Origin: Desulfobacterales bacterium
GTDB lineage: Bacteria; Desulfobacterota; Desulfobacteria; Desulfobacterales; JANQIE01
Length of the DNA: 39,142 bases
Reading direction: 5' to 3'
Assembly: GCA_028282295.1 (NCBI GenBank)
Contig: JANQIE010000214.1
Coordinates: 1-39,142 of the forward strand
The position numbers and the translations under genes are program-made. Below, in pieces: positions 31,690 through 39,142 of the stretch (positions within the stretch are counted from its first letter, which is position 1; each line of letters opens with the position of its first letter). The notes under the pieces are model-generated. The model was not told the DNA's origin. It did no database searches and was given only the letters and a program-made list of their open reading frames with translations.

Positions 31690-33021
31690 TTAAAACGGTA
31701 ACATACCGCGGCCCAATCCGCGCATACCACCTTTATTGATTTTCTTCATCATTTTGAGAACCTGAGCATAATTCTTCAACAGCTTGTTCACATCCTGGAT
31801 TGTTGTACCGCTGCCTCGGGCGATCCGCCGCCGCCGGCTACCATTTATAATATTGTGCTGGCGGCGCTCCTGCGGCGTCATGGAATTAATCATGGCCTCA
31901 ATGCGGACAAATTCGGTTTCGTCCACCTGCATATTTTTAAGCTGTTTGTTCTTGCTGAAACCGGGGATCATATTCAGTAGGTCCTTGATGGAGCCCATTT
32001 TGCGAATCTGCACCATCTGATCCCGAAAATCTTCCAACGTGAACTGACTCTTGCGCAGCTTTTTTTCCAACTCGGCGGCTTTTTTCTCATCCATCACCTC
32101 CTGGGCTTTTTCGATCATGGTCAACATATCGCCCATGCCCAGAATGCGCGACGCCATGCGATCCGGATGAAACGCTTCCAAGTCACTGAGTTTTTCACCG
32201 ACACCGACAAACTTGATCGGTTTGCCGGTGATCGACTTGATGGACAGCGCCGCCCCGCCACGGGCATCGCCGTCCAATTTGGTCAACACCACCCCGCCGA
32301 TATCCAGGGCCTTGTCGAACGATTCGGCAATATTGACCGCATCCTGCCCGGTCATCGAATCGGCCACCAGCAAAATATCCGATGGGGTCGCGGCCGTTTT
32401 GATACGCCCCAATTCGGCCATCAGTTCGTCATCGACATGCAGCCGGCCAGCCGTATCGAGCAGCAATGTATCACATTCCTGCTGTTGGGCCGCGACAACA
32501 GCCTGCTCGCAAATTTTTACCGGGTCCATGGCAGTGCTCGAATCAAACACCGGCACCGATAACTGACTGCCCAGTTTTTTGAGCTGATCGATGGCAGCCG
32601 GACGATAAACATCCGCCGGCACCAAATAGGGCCGGCGTCCGTCTTTACGCAGTTTTACAGCCAGTTTGCCGGCGGTGGTGGTTTTACCGGAGCCTTGCAG
32701 CCCAACGAGCATGATCGCCACCGGCCGTGTACCCGAAAGATCAAGATCCTCATGCCGGCTGCCCATCAGCTCCGTCAACGCTTCGTTGACGATTTTCACC
32801 ACCTGCTGGCCCGGTGTCAGGCTTGCCAACACCTCCTCGCCCAACGCCCTTTCCTTGATCCCGGTAACAAACTGTTTGACGACGCGATAGTGGACGTCGG
32901 CCTCCAGAAGCGCCATGCGCACCTGACGCAACCCGTCCTCGATATTTTTTTCACTCAGCTTGCCGTGGCCTTTAAGCTGTTTAAAGACCCCGTTCAGCCG
33001 GTCGCTAAGATTATCAAACAT
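31690..33021 (-). CDS. ffh: Signal recognition particle GTPase Ffh
   Basis: The 443-residue SRP54 homologue has an N-terminal four-helix bundle, the G domain with GLQGSGKTTTAGKLAVKL (P-loop), DTAGRLHVDDELM, TKLDGDARGGAALS, and the methionine-rich M domain ending in GMRGLGRGMLPF, which binds 4.5S RNA and signal sequences. It directs nascent inner-membrane proteins to FtsY. It heads the long minus-strand gene string, whose promoter should lie in the 164-base gap to rlmN. A TTGACA (33140-33135 on the minus strand) is present there, but a well-spaced -10 box is not clear. Confidence 0.98.
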   Translation of the reverse strand: MFDNLSDRLNGVFKQLKGHGKLSEKNIEDGLRQVRMALLEADVHYRVVKQFVTGIKERALGEEVLASLTPGQQVVKIVNEALTELMGSRHEDLDLSGTRPVAIMLVGLQGSGKTTTAGKLAVKLRKDGRRPYLVPADVYRPAAIDQLKKLGSQLSVPVFDSSTAMDPVKICEQAVVAAQQQECDTLLLDTAGRLHVDDELMAELGRIKTAATPSDILLVADSMTGQDAVNIAESFDKALDIGGVVLTKLDGDARGGAALSIKSITGKPIKFVGVGEKLSDLEAFHPDRMASRILGMGDMLTMIEKAQEVMDEKKAAELEKKLRKSQFTLEDFRDQMVQIRKMGSIKDLLNMIPGFSKNKQLKNMQVDETEFVRIEAMINSMTPQERRQHNIINGSRRRRIARGSGTTIQDVNKLLKNYAQVLKMMKKINKGGMRGLGRGMLPF

Positions 33022-33185
33022 AGACTTATCGCGCTTCTTGTAATTTTTCGCAGGCTCTTTATTTTAAAGTGTTTTCGCCCTTAAAACAGTTTCCCACGTA
33101 CGAAATCCTTGAGGCTATTATTTATATTATGCTATGTCAAGAATTAACTTTTTTCCATCTACTTTAGCCCAGGGCTGACTTTTAT

Positions 33186-34238
33186 ATGAACCCCGTATCC
33201 GACAAAACCAATCTGCTTGATCTTTCGCACGCCCAACTGACGGCTTGGCTCGCCTCTGAAGGCGTCAAGCCGTTTCGGGCCAATCAAATCCTGCACTGGG
33301 TCTACATGCGTCAAACCGACCAGTTTGACCAAATGTCCAACTTATCAAAACCATTGCGCGAAAAACTGGCCCGGCACTTTCATATTCAACGTTTAACACA
33401 AACGACCGTCCAAACCGCCAAAGACGGAACCTTGAAATATTTGCTGGAACTTAGCGACGGACACCACATCGAAACCGTGCTGATACCGGAGAAGGATCAC
33501 TACACTCTTTGCATTTCCAGCCAAGTCGGTTGCGGTCAGGGATGCACTTTTTGCTTAACCGCCCGCGGCGGTTTCAAACGGAACCTCACCGCCGGTGAGA
33601 TTCTGGCCCAGATCCGCGATATCTGCAACACGATCGCCAATCCGGACAAACTGACCAATCTCGTGCTCATGGGGATGGGGGAACCGCTAACCAACATCAC
33701 CAACGTCATCCAGGCGTTGCAGATCGTATGCAACAACCGTTACGGCCTCAACTTTTCCAGTCGCCGGGTGACGCTGTCAACCGCCGGAATCGTGCCGCGG
33801 CTTGAAGCGTTGGGCCGTGCTATCGACGTTGGCTTAGCAATTTCGCTGAACGCGGCCGACAACCACACCCGCAACAAACTCATGCCGATCAACAAAACGT
33901 ATCCCATCGAAATGCTCATCGAAGCGTTGCGCCATTATCCGCTCAAACCCCGCCGGCGGATAACCATTGAATATATTCTCATCAAAGATCTGAACGACAG
34001 CACCTCGCAAGCCCGCCAACTGGCCCGCCTGCTGCGTCCGGTGAAAGTAAAAATCAACCTGATTCCCTTCAACGAACACAACGGCTGCCGCTATAAAACC
34101 CCGTCTTCGGATACAATCGCGGCGTTTCAACAAATCCTGCAAAAGCACCAGTACACAGTCATGGTCCGCCATAGCAAAGGGCGCGACATCAGTGCCGCCT
34201 GTGGTCAATTGTGCCCCCACACGCCTCGCAGTGCCTAA
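33186..34238 (+). CDS. rlmN: Dual-specificity RNA methyltransferase RlmN
   Basis: The 350-residue radical SAM enzyme has the iron-sulfur motif C116-x3-C120-x2-C123 (GCGQGCTFC), the methyl-carrying Cys339 in ISAACGQL, and a further conserved cysteine, Cys109, in TLCISSQ. Other blocks are LVLMGMGEPL, SSRRVTLSTAGIVP and LAISLNAADNHTRNKLMPINK. RlmN methylates A2503 of 23S rRNA and A37 of some tRNAs, improving fidelity. It is divergent from ffh, and its stop overlaps the convergent thiolase gene by 4 bases. Confidence 0.97.
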   Translation: MNPVSDKTNLLDLSHAQLTAWLASEGVKPFRANQILHWVYMRQTDQFDQMSNLSKPLREKLARHFHIQRLTQTTVQTAKDGTLKYLLELSDGHHIETVLIPEKDHYTLCISSQVGCGQGCTFCLTARGGFKRNLTAGEILAQIRDICNTIANPDKLTNLVLMGMGEPLTNITNVIQALQIVCNNRYGLNFSSRRVTLSTAGIVPRLEALGRAIDVGLAISLNAADNHTRNKLMPINKTYPIEMLIEALRHYPLKPRRRITIEYILIKDLNDSTSQARQLARLLRPVKVKINLIPFNEHNGCRYKTPSSDTIAAFQQILQKHQYTVMVRHSKGRDISAACGQLCPHTPRSA

Positions 34239-35236
34239 GTCTTAATCATCAAATGCCCGATATCGGATGCTGCAATCCCGAGCATCTCGATGATCTGTTT
34301 GCCGTCCGGAGTGCTGGCCTGCACCGGTGTCGGCGACAGATTCGGCGCCTTACTGTAACCGACACATACCGCCGCCGCCAGCTTGATTTTGTCCTCCGCC
34401 GCTCCTCTGGGCAATACCGCCAGCGGACCGGGGTAGCGCTGCACCTTGATCAACACATCCGTGCCGGCGTCATAAAATTGAAGAATTTTTTCATTGTCCG
34501 CCTTGGTGCGTCCGACAATCAACTTGGTGTTCGCATCCAACCGAAAATGGCGTCCATGTTTTAAAAGCTCCAGTTCCCGCACCGTAACCTCGGTCTGATG
34601 ATCGAACAAATCCCTGAGCCGGCCGGCATACCCCGGATCGGTCAACAAACAGCCGCCGGCGGGTGCCGGATAGTCGTCGATGCCGAATTGGCGGGCCAGC
34701 TTGATCTGCGGCTTGCGGGTACGACCGGTCAAACCCAACAGCTTATCCCGATCCACAAGCCCGTTTTTTTCAGGAATACTCTCATCCAGCCGTTGGGCGC
34801 TTAGCGGACGGATAATGTAACCGCTAAACCCGGAGTGCTTTTCCACATACCGCAGACTCGATCGCGTCTGCGACATTGGCCGCTGCCCCAGCACCTCACC
34901 GCTGAAAAGAAAATCAAATCCCCGGGCTTGCATCACCTGGCCGGCAATCCGAAACATCATGGTATGGCAATCCATACACGGATTCATATGCTTGCCATAA
35001 CCGCACGGCGGATTTTTAAGCATTTCGAGATACGGTTTGGTAATATCCTTCACCGTCAAGGCAATACCGGTTTGCCGGGACGCCTTATGTGCTTTGTCCT
35101 CAGAGAAAAAAGGGGTTGTAAACGCGATCCACTCCACATAGATCCCTTGTTCCCGCAAAACCAACCCCGCCAGCATGCTGTCCAGGCCGCCACTGCAAAG
35201 CCCCAGACCACGTACTTTTTTTTCCGTTGAATCCAT
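34235..35236 (-). CDS. PP-loop tRNA thiolation protein, ThiI/MnmA-like with C-terminal NFACT-R-like domain
   Basis: The 333-residue protein begins with an N-type ATP pyrophosphatase: the PP-loop CSGGLDSM, IDDYPAPAGGCLLTD, and the MNPCMDCHTMMFRIAG and FDFLFSGEVLGQRPMSQTR segments, which recall the ThiI/MnmA-like tRNA sulfurtransferase group. After about residue 225 (VRELELLKHGRHFRLDANTKLIVGRTKADNEKIL) comes a small domain like the NFACT RNA-binding (DUF814) region seen in related proteins. It probably adenylates and thiolates a tRNA uridine, but the position is unknown. THUMP is absent, so ordinary ThiI is unlikely. A TTG at 35254 could add six residues; ATG 35236 is my choice. Confidence 0.85.
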   Translation of the reverse strand: MDSTEKKVRGLGLCSGGLDSMLAGLVLREQGIYVEWIAFTTPFFSEDKAHKASRQTGIALTVKDITKPYLEMLKNPPCGYGKHMNPCMDCHTMMFRIAGQVMQARGFDFLFSGEVLGQRPMSQTRSSLRYVEKHSGFSGYIIRPLSAQRLDESIPEKNGLVDRDKLLGLTGRTRKPQIKLARQFGIDDYPAPAGGCLLTDPGYAGRLRDLFDHQTEVTVRELELLKHGRHFRLDANTKLIVGRTKADNEKILQFYDAGTDVLIKVQRYPGPLAVLPRGAAEDKIKLAAAVCVGYSKAPNLSPTPVQASTPDGKQIIEMLGIAASDIGHLMIKT

Positions 35237-35402
35237 GGTATCGCTATCCGCCAAGTAGTATCTAAAATTGTTTAAAAGCCCAAAGTGCCTGAAATTGAGA
35301 AAGGACTGCCCTCCGGCCGGTTTAGGCGTTTATCTTAATAATAACCGTTTTCACGGGGTGCACAAACAGACGCGCTGAAAAACAAAACAACTGACTTCGC
35401 CT

Positions 35403-36038
35403 ATGACCCACTTAGCCCGCAAGCCGCAAATAAAAAAAATCCGCATGATCCTAAAAGCGACGTACCCGAATGTCAAGACACCATTGCGACACCGCAATCC
35501 GTTTGAATTACTAGTGGCAACGATCCTTAGCGCCCAGTGCACCGATGCTCAGGTCAACAAGGTTACACCGGCTCTTTTCAACACCCTCGCCACGCCCAAA
35601 GCGTTCGCCGAGGCCTCTTTGGCGACCATAGAAAAACTGATCCGGTCCACCGGATTTTACCGCAACAAGGCCCGCAATCTTCAACAATGCAGCCGCATGC
35701 TGATCGAAAAATTCAACGGCCGGGTGCCTGACCGGCTGGATGATCTTGTAACGCTGCCCGGTGTCGGTCGCAAAACCGCCAATGTGGTGTTGGGCACCGC
35801 TTTCAATATTCCCGGGATCGTGGTGGACACCCATGTGGCGCGTCTGTCCCGGCGTCTCGGTTTCACCGGACACAAAGACCCGGTAAAAATCGAACAGGAC
35901 CTGATGCCCCTTGTCCCTCGCAAGGAATGGAGCGCCTTTTCACTGCGCCTGGTCTTTCACGGCCGGGCCTACTGCAAAGCCCGTAACCCGGATTGCGCCA
36001 ATTGTCCCCTGCAAAAACTTTGCTGCCATATCCGATGA
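35403..36038 (+). CDS. nth: Endonuclease III (DNA N-glycosylase/AP lyase)
   Basis: This 211-residue repair enzyme has the helix-hairpin-helix LPGVGRKTA with catalytic Lys124, Asp142 in VVDTHVARLSRRLG, and the iron-sulfur cluster cysteines Cys191, Cys198, Cys201 and Cys207 (C-x6-C-x2-C-x5-C). It excises oxidised pyrimidines such as thymine glycol and nicks at the abasic site. It is divergent from the thiolase gene with about 165 bases between; no operon partner is apparent. Confidence 0.97.
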   Translation: MTHLARKPQIKKIRMILKATYPNVKTPLRHRNPFELLVATILSAQCTDAQVNKVTPALFNTLATPKAFAEASLATIEKLIRSTGFYRNKARNLQQCSRMLIEKFNGRVPDRLDDLVTLPGVGRKTANVVLGTAFNIPGIVVDTHVARLSRRLGFTGHKDPVKIEQDLMPLVPRKEWSAFSLRLVFHGRAYCKARNPDCANCPLQKLCCHIR

Positions 36039-36350
36039 CCGGATGCAGGTTTCATCAAAAAAACGCCGCAAAAAATATTTAAGTCGCCAACCATCAAATA
36101 ATTGACATACCTTTTGAGCTGTGAAATGCTTTTTTGTAAAAATTGTTTAGTTCCACCCATCAAAATCAACCCTAGCCGTAACTGATCCGGCACCTTGTAA
36201 ACAAGCTGCCGCAGTGATTCTCACCGCCTCAAGCGCCGCTATCCTATTTTCAATTGTTGGTGCACAGGTATTGTCGGCACTTTGACATGCGATAACCGCC
36301 GCAAGTCGAATTCGGCCACGTGCTGCCGAATAATTGAAAGAGTTAATGCG
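36039..36350. other. Intergenic region before the BTAD regulator
   Basis: No gene is seen in these 312 bases. TTGACA (36102-36107) is a perfect -35 box, but the following -10 candidate (around 36124-36130, AAATGCT) is poor. It could drive the BTAD gene with a leader of about 200 bases; an in-frame extension of that gene back to 36282 is unlikely because AAGAG-like ribosome signal and the best start are at 36351. Confidence 0.3.
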
Positions 36351-38447
36351 ATGACAACACTATTGACCCAGCTGAAACCGGAATACCTTAAATGCCTGCA
36401 ACTCAAAAATTGGGACAATTATGTCACTTGCCTGGCCGATGAGGGCCTGACCTGGTGGTTTAATATGGAAAGGCCCTGCATTGCCTGCCATCTCAAACCG
36501 CTGCAAAATTCCGACATTACGCCGCCCTTCCCATTACGCGTTCATTTTTTGCGTGAAATTTCGGGCCCGCACATCAATTTGCCGAATGTCGACGCGCTTT
36601 TTGCGCAATTCATTGAAACCAGTGATCTTGAAGCCGCCTGCGCCGCCGCCGGTGGCGGGGTTGCCGCTATCTGGGAAAGCGGCTCCAACTTTGACCAATT
36701 CGAAACCTGGCACAGACGCATCGAAACCTTGCTCGACCTGTCCGAAGACATATCCCCACTGGCGCGGGCATCCATGCTCGGTTACAAAGCCCTGGTGGAA
36801 CACCTGGCCTGGGGAGAATTGAACCACGCCATCGAAACACTCAACCAACAACGAATTTGGGCTGAAAAGGCCCGTTCCTACTCGTTAAGATTGTTTCATG
36901 CCCACGCCATCGGCTATTGCTTCCTCTGGGCGGGCGATTTCCCCAACATGGAAATCACCCTGTTCGACGCCGCCCCGTTATGCGACCAGACCGACGCGTC
37001 GTTTATCTGCAAGACATACTACAAAATTTCCCTTGGTTTTTTCTACCTGTTCAGGGGGCAGTTGGACGCCGCCAAAAAACTGCTGGATGAGGTGGTTGGT
37101 CACCCGGATTTCAGCCAAGTGCACGCTTCAATCCGGCTGCTGGGTCAATCACACCTGCTGCTGACCGCTGCTTTTGAAGGTGCCGTCGACAAAGTCGAAC
37201 CACTGGCCCGACAAATCCAACGCCGGGCGGTGCCCGACCAGAACACGTTTCAAAACGCCTACGTGCACTACAACATGGCCGTGGCGTCCATTGTGCTCAG
37301 CGATCCCTACAAAGCCTTGCTACACAGCCGAAGCGCCATGGAAAAAGGCCGCCTGGCCCACAGCCCGGTGACCGAGCGCTTTGCAGCCCTGGTTTACGGT
37401 CAGGCCCTGGCTGACCTTGAGCGCCGGGAAGAAGCCCTGGAACACTTAAATAAATGGATCCCCAGATGGCAGACCGACCGTTTTTACCTGCTGTGCGCTG
37501 CCGGGTCCCTGGAAATCGCCCGGCTGCTCATCGAAAACGGCCAAACCACCGAAGCCGGCCGGCATTACCGCAAGGCCCTGGGCTGGATGCCCGGCAAGGA
37601 GCACCGCCCCATCTTATACCGCCCCAAAGGGTTTTTTGACAAACTGGAAGCGCAACTCGATACGACCCTGACCATCAAAACCCAATGGGCGGCGGCCGAG
37701 TCGGCAACCGTGCGCATCCAGACCCTGGGCATGCTCAAACTCACCATCGACGGCCATACCATATATGACCGCCAATGGCGCGGCGGACGGACCAAGACCC
37801 TGCTCAAAGCACTCATTGTGCATGGCGGACGCAAGGTGCCGATTGAGTATTTAACCGACCTGCTGTGGCCCGATGCCGAGGGTGACAAAGCCGAACAGAA
37901 TCTGAAAGTGGCCCTGTCGCGATTAAGACGCGTGGGGCGCAACAAGCAACTGCCCCCCATCAACTGGCTCAAAGTGCGCCACCATCAAGTATCCCTGGAC
38001 CAAGCCGCATGCTGGGTGGACGCCATCGTATATCGGGATCGCTTGCAATGTGCCCTCAAAGCGGCCTTGGAGCCACGCTATTTCCCCTCGATATTGGACA
38101 CCTACACCGACGAGTTCTTAAAATACGATGTATCCGAAACATGGATTATCCGGCACCGCGAAATTCTCAGGGATTTATACAGCCGGGGCGTGTTGACCTT
38201 TGCGACCCGCAGCCTGAACCAGGACCGCGTCGACGCCGTTCTGCCCTACCTCAACGACGCCGTTGAAAAAGATCCGCTCAATGAAGGTCTTTATGCCGCG
38301 CTGATGCGCTGCTATCTCACCCAGGGAATCGCCTCCAAAGCGATGCAGGTCTACAAAAAAGCCCGTTCGGTCCTGCTGGATGAATTGGGGGTCGAACCCG
38401 GCTCGGACCTGACAGCGATCCTACCGCAAGCAGGAGGTAAAATCTAG
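36351..38447 (+). CDS. BTAD-family transcriptional regulator with TPR array, no STAND ATPase
   Basis: The 698-residue protein has an all-helical N-terminal two thirds (about 1-455) with degenerate TPR/MalT-like hairpins such as FFYLFRGQLDAAKKLLDEVV and AALVYGQALADLERREEALEHLNKWI. A winged helix of the OmpR/SARP type follows (about 475-560, QTLGMLKLTIDGHTIYDRQW and LLKALIVHGGRKVPIEYLTDLLWP), then the bacterial transcriptional activator domain (about 590-690, NEGLYAALMRCYLTQGIASKAMQVYKKARSVL and LGVEPGSDL). Relatives usually carry a STAND ATPase before the TPRs; no P-loop is visible here. GAAAGAG lies 8 bases before ATG 36351. Its regulon is unknown; the small secreted protein downstream is one candidate. 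Confidence 0.85.
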   Translation: MTTLLTQLKPEYLKCLQLKNWDNYVTCLADEGLTWWFNMERPCIACHLKPLQNSDITPPFPLRVHFLREISGPHINLPNVDALFAQFIETSDLEAACAAAGGGVAAIWESGSNFDQFETWHRRIETLLDLSEDISPLARASMLGYKALVEHLAWGELNHAIETLNQQRIWAEKARSYSLRLFHAHAIGYCFLWAGDFPNMEITLFDAAPLCDQTDASFICKTYYKISLGFFYLFRGQLDAAKKLLDEVVGHPDFSQVHASIRLLGQSHLLLTAAFEGAVDKVEPLARQIQRRAVPDQNTFQNAYVHYNMAVASIVLSDPYKALLHSRSAMEKGRLAHSPVTERFAALVYGQALADLERREEALEHLNKWIPRWQTDRFYLLCAAGSLEIARLLIENGQTTEAGRHYRKALGWMPGKEHRPILYRPKGFFDKLEAQLDTTLTIKTQWAAAESATVRIQTLGMLKLTIDGHTIYDRQWRGGRTKTLLKALIVHGGRKVPIEYLTDLLWPDAEGDKAEQNLKVALSRLRRVGRNKQLPPINWLKVRHHQVSLDQAACWVDAIVYRDRLQCALKAALEPRYFPSILDTYTDEFLKYDVSETWIIRHREILRDLYSRGVLTFATRSLNQDRVDAVLPYLNDAVEKDPLNEGLYAALMRCYLTQGIASKAMQVYKKARSVLLDELGVEPGSDLTAILPQAGGKI

Positions 38448-38587
38448 CCCTGCAGCGGCCCGCACGCCCCACCCGTTCTGATAATTTTAAATAAAAAAAC
38501 ATCTGTTACCGTTACTGCAACCTTTTCGTAACCCAATATCTGATAGCGTGGAAATCACACGATTTTTGCCAGAAAAGGAGGTGGACC

Positions 38588-38938
38588 ATGCAAAAAACAA
38601 TGTATCAAATACTTGTCCTTGTTTTGGTCGGTTTTTGTGCAACCTTCGTATGGGCCGAAAATGAAGGGCCGACCCAATTTTACGATGATTACATCCAACA
38701 AAAAATTGAACACAGCCTTCAAAAAACAGCCCTGATCGGTTCGCGAAGCGCAAACCTGCGGACATACGCTGAACACCATCGACAAAAAGCAATGTATCTG
38801 AACAAATTTCGCAGCGAATTGGTTCAGGCGCTGATCGGCAACGATATTCGCTTACAACCGCATGCCGTGGAGCATTTTCTCAACCAAGCCTTCATGCGCT
38901 ACCACAACGACCAGATCGTCACCAGCGCCAGTCAATAA
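38588..38938 (+). CDS. Small secreted/periplasmic protein of unknown function
   Basis: This 116-residue product has a classic signal peptide (about 1-23, hydrophobic ILVLVLVGFCATF, cleavage after VWA) and a mature part of about 93 residues that is helical and charged. It has the HHRQKAMYLNKFRSELVQALI segment and a C-terminal VEHFLNQAFMRYHND helix. It has no cysteines in the mature part and no family I recognise. A very strong AAAAGGAGGTGGACC site precedes the ATG, so it is probably highly translated. It stands 140 bases downstream of the BTAD regulator and could be its target or a separate gene; no good promoter was found. Confidence 0.75.
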   Translation: MQKTMYQILVLVLVGFCATFVWAENEGPTQFYDDYIQQKIEHSLQKTALIGSRSANLRTYAEHHRQKAMYLNKFRSELVQALIGNDIRLQPHAVEHFLNQAFMRYHNDQIVTSASQ

Positions 38939-39058
38939 AAGCAACCGGCCGCTTCCACCAGAAACAGCCTCTTTGAACCCCGGCAGCACCGCTGGACGCC
39001 AGAGCCTGCCCCGGACCCGATCCAAGGATCGCCGAAATAGCGCAAAAAACACCCCGTC

Positions 39059-39078
39059 ACCCCGGCGAACGCCGGGGT
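39059..39078. repeat. GC-rich hairpin repeat
   Basis: ACCCCGGC (39059-39066) and GCCGGGGT (39071-39078) form a perfect stem with a GAAC loop, flanked by GTC and CCA. This is the widespread 'GTCACCCCGGCGAACGCCGGGGT'-type intergenic hairpin of many proteobacterial genomes. It lacks a T-tail, so it is not a typical terminator, but it may stabilise the mRNA end of the small secreted protein gene. Confidence 0.6.
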
Positions 39079-39122
39079 CCAGAATCTAAAAGACAAATTA
39101 CCTTTGTTTTTCACCTTAACCG

Positions 39123-39142
39123 GTGTCCTGCCGGAAATAGCA
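39123..39142. repeat. Left end of a further foldback-repeat copy, cut by the window edge
   Basis: GTGTCCTGCCGGAAATAGCA matches the 20-base terminal repeat of the element at 19832-19974 and the complement of bases 52-71, with differences only in the variable positions 7-9. The rest is outside the window. Confidence 0.65.

Noticed and set aside
1..39142. CRISPR arrays, tRNA or rRNA genes, phage or toxin-antitoxin modules
   Set aside because: I saw no regularly spaced repeats, no cloverleaf or rRNA-like blocks and no phage or toxin-type genes; tRNA absence is by eye only and a covariance scan would be decisive.

Overview
The window looks like chromosomal core sequence from a Gram-negative, mesophilic bacterium. 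My best inference is a sulfate-reducer-like Desulfobacterota (Desulfobacterales/Desulfosarcina-like) genome. The grounds are an outer-membrane inventory (TolC-type channel, RlpA lipoprotein, heptose-bisphosphate phosphatase, FtsEX-EnvC, CtpA), an ADP-forming acyl-CoA synthetase, and the ribosomal order ffh-rpsP-khpA-rimM-trmD-(SPOUT methylase)-rplS-rnhB-yraN-rsmI. No 16S gene is present, so the assignment is not proven. I saw no tRNA, rRNA, CRISPR array or prophage.

Layout. 1-71 is half of a dispersed palindromic repeat. 434-996 is an H1-like, lysine-rich putative nucleoid protein with its own promoter and terminator. 1304-3974 is a three-gene unit (six-hairpin/prenyltransferase-fold protein, hexapeptide acyltransferase, class IV aminotransferase) facing an MFS permease; its pathway is unknown. 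5252-8835 is a proteostasis block with two divergent Hsp20 genes and Lon. 8917-12472 is rlpA-gmhB-recD2. 12491-19519, on the minus strand, is an envelope/division block: TolC-like channel, FtsE, FtsX, EnvC, CtpA, then, after a terminator, a YibQ-like divergent polysaccharide deacetylase.

19520-20056 is a non-coding stretch with several hairpins, a terminator and a complete 143-bp foldback (MITE-like) element. Then come pyrE, queD, dnaJ, a dodecin, a small TPR protein and, from 33021 down to 23759 on the minus strand, one long co-oriented translation/RNA-modification gene string. It ends in a translationally coupled ADP-forming acyl-CoA synthetase and a phosphopantetheinyl transferase. 33186-36038 holds rlmN, a ThiI/MnmA-like PP-loop thiolase and nth. 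36351-38447 is a large BTAD-type regulator that lacks the usual N-terminal ATPase, followed by a small secreted protein.

Most genes are ordinary housekeeping genes. The least explained items are the foldback repeat family (one whole copy with a 6-bp direct repeat at its borders, plus partial copies at both window ends, which suggests a contig broken at repeats), the 1304-5142 cluster, the ATPase-less BTAD regulator, the H1-like protein, and two intergenic regions rich in palindromes. I found no clear new defence or mobile system.
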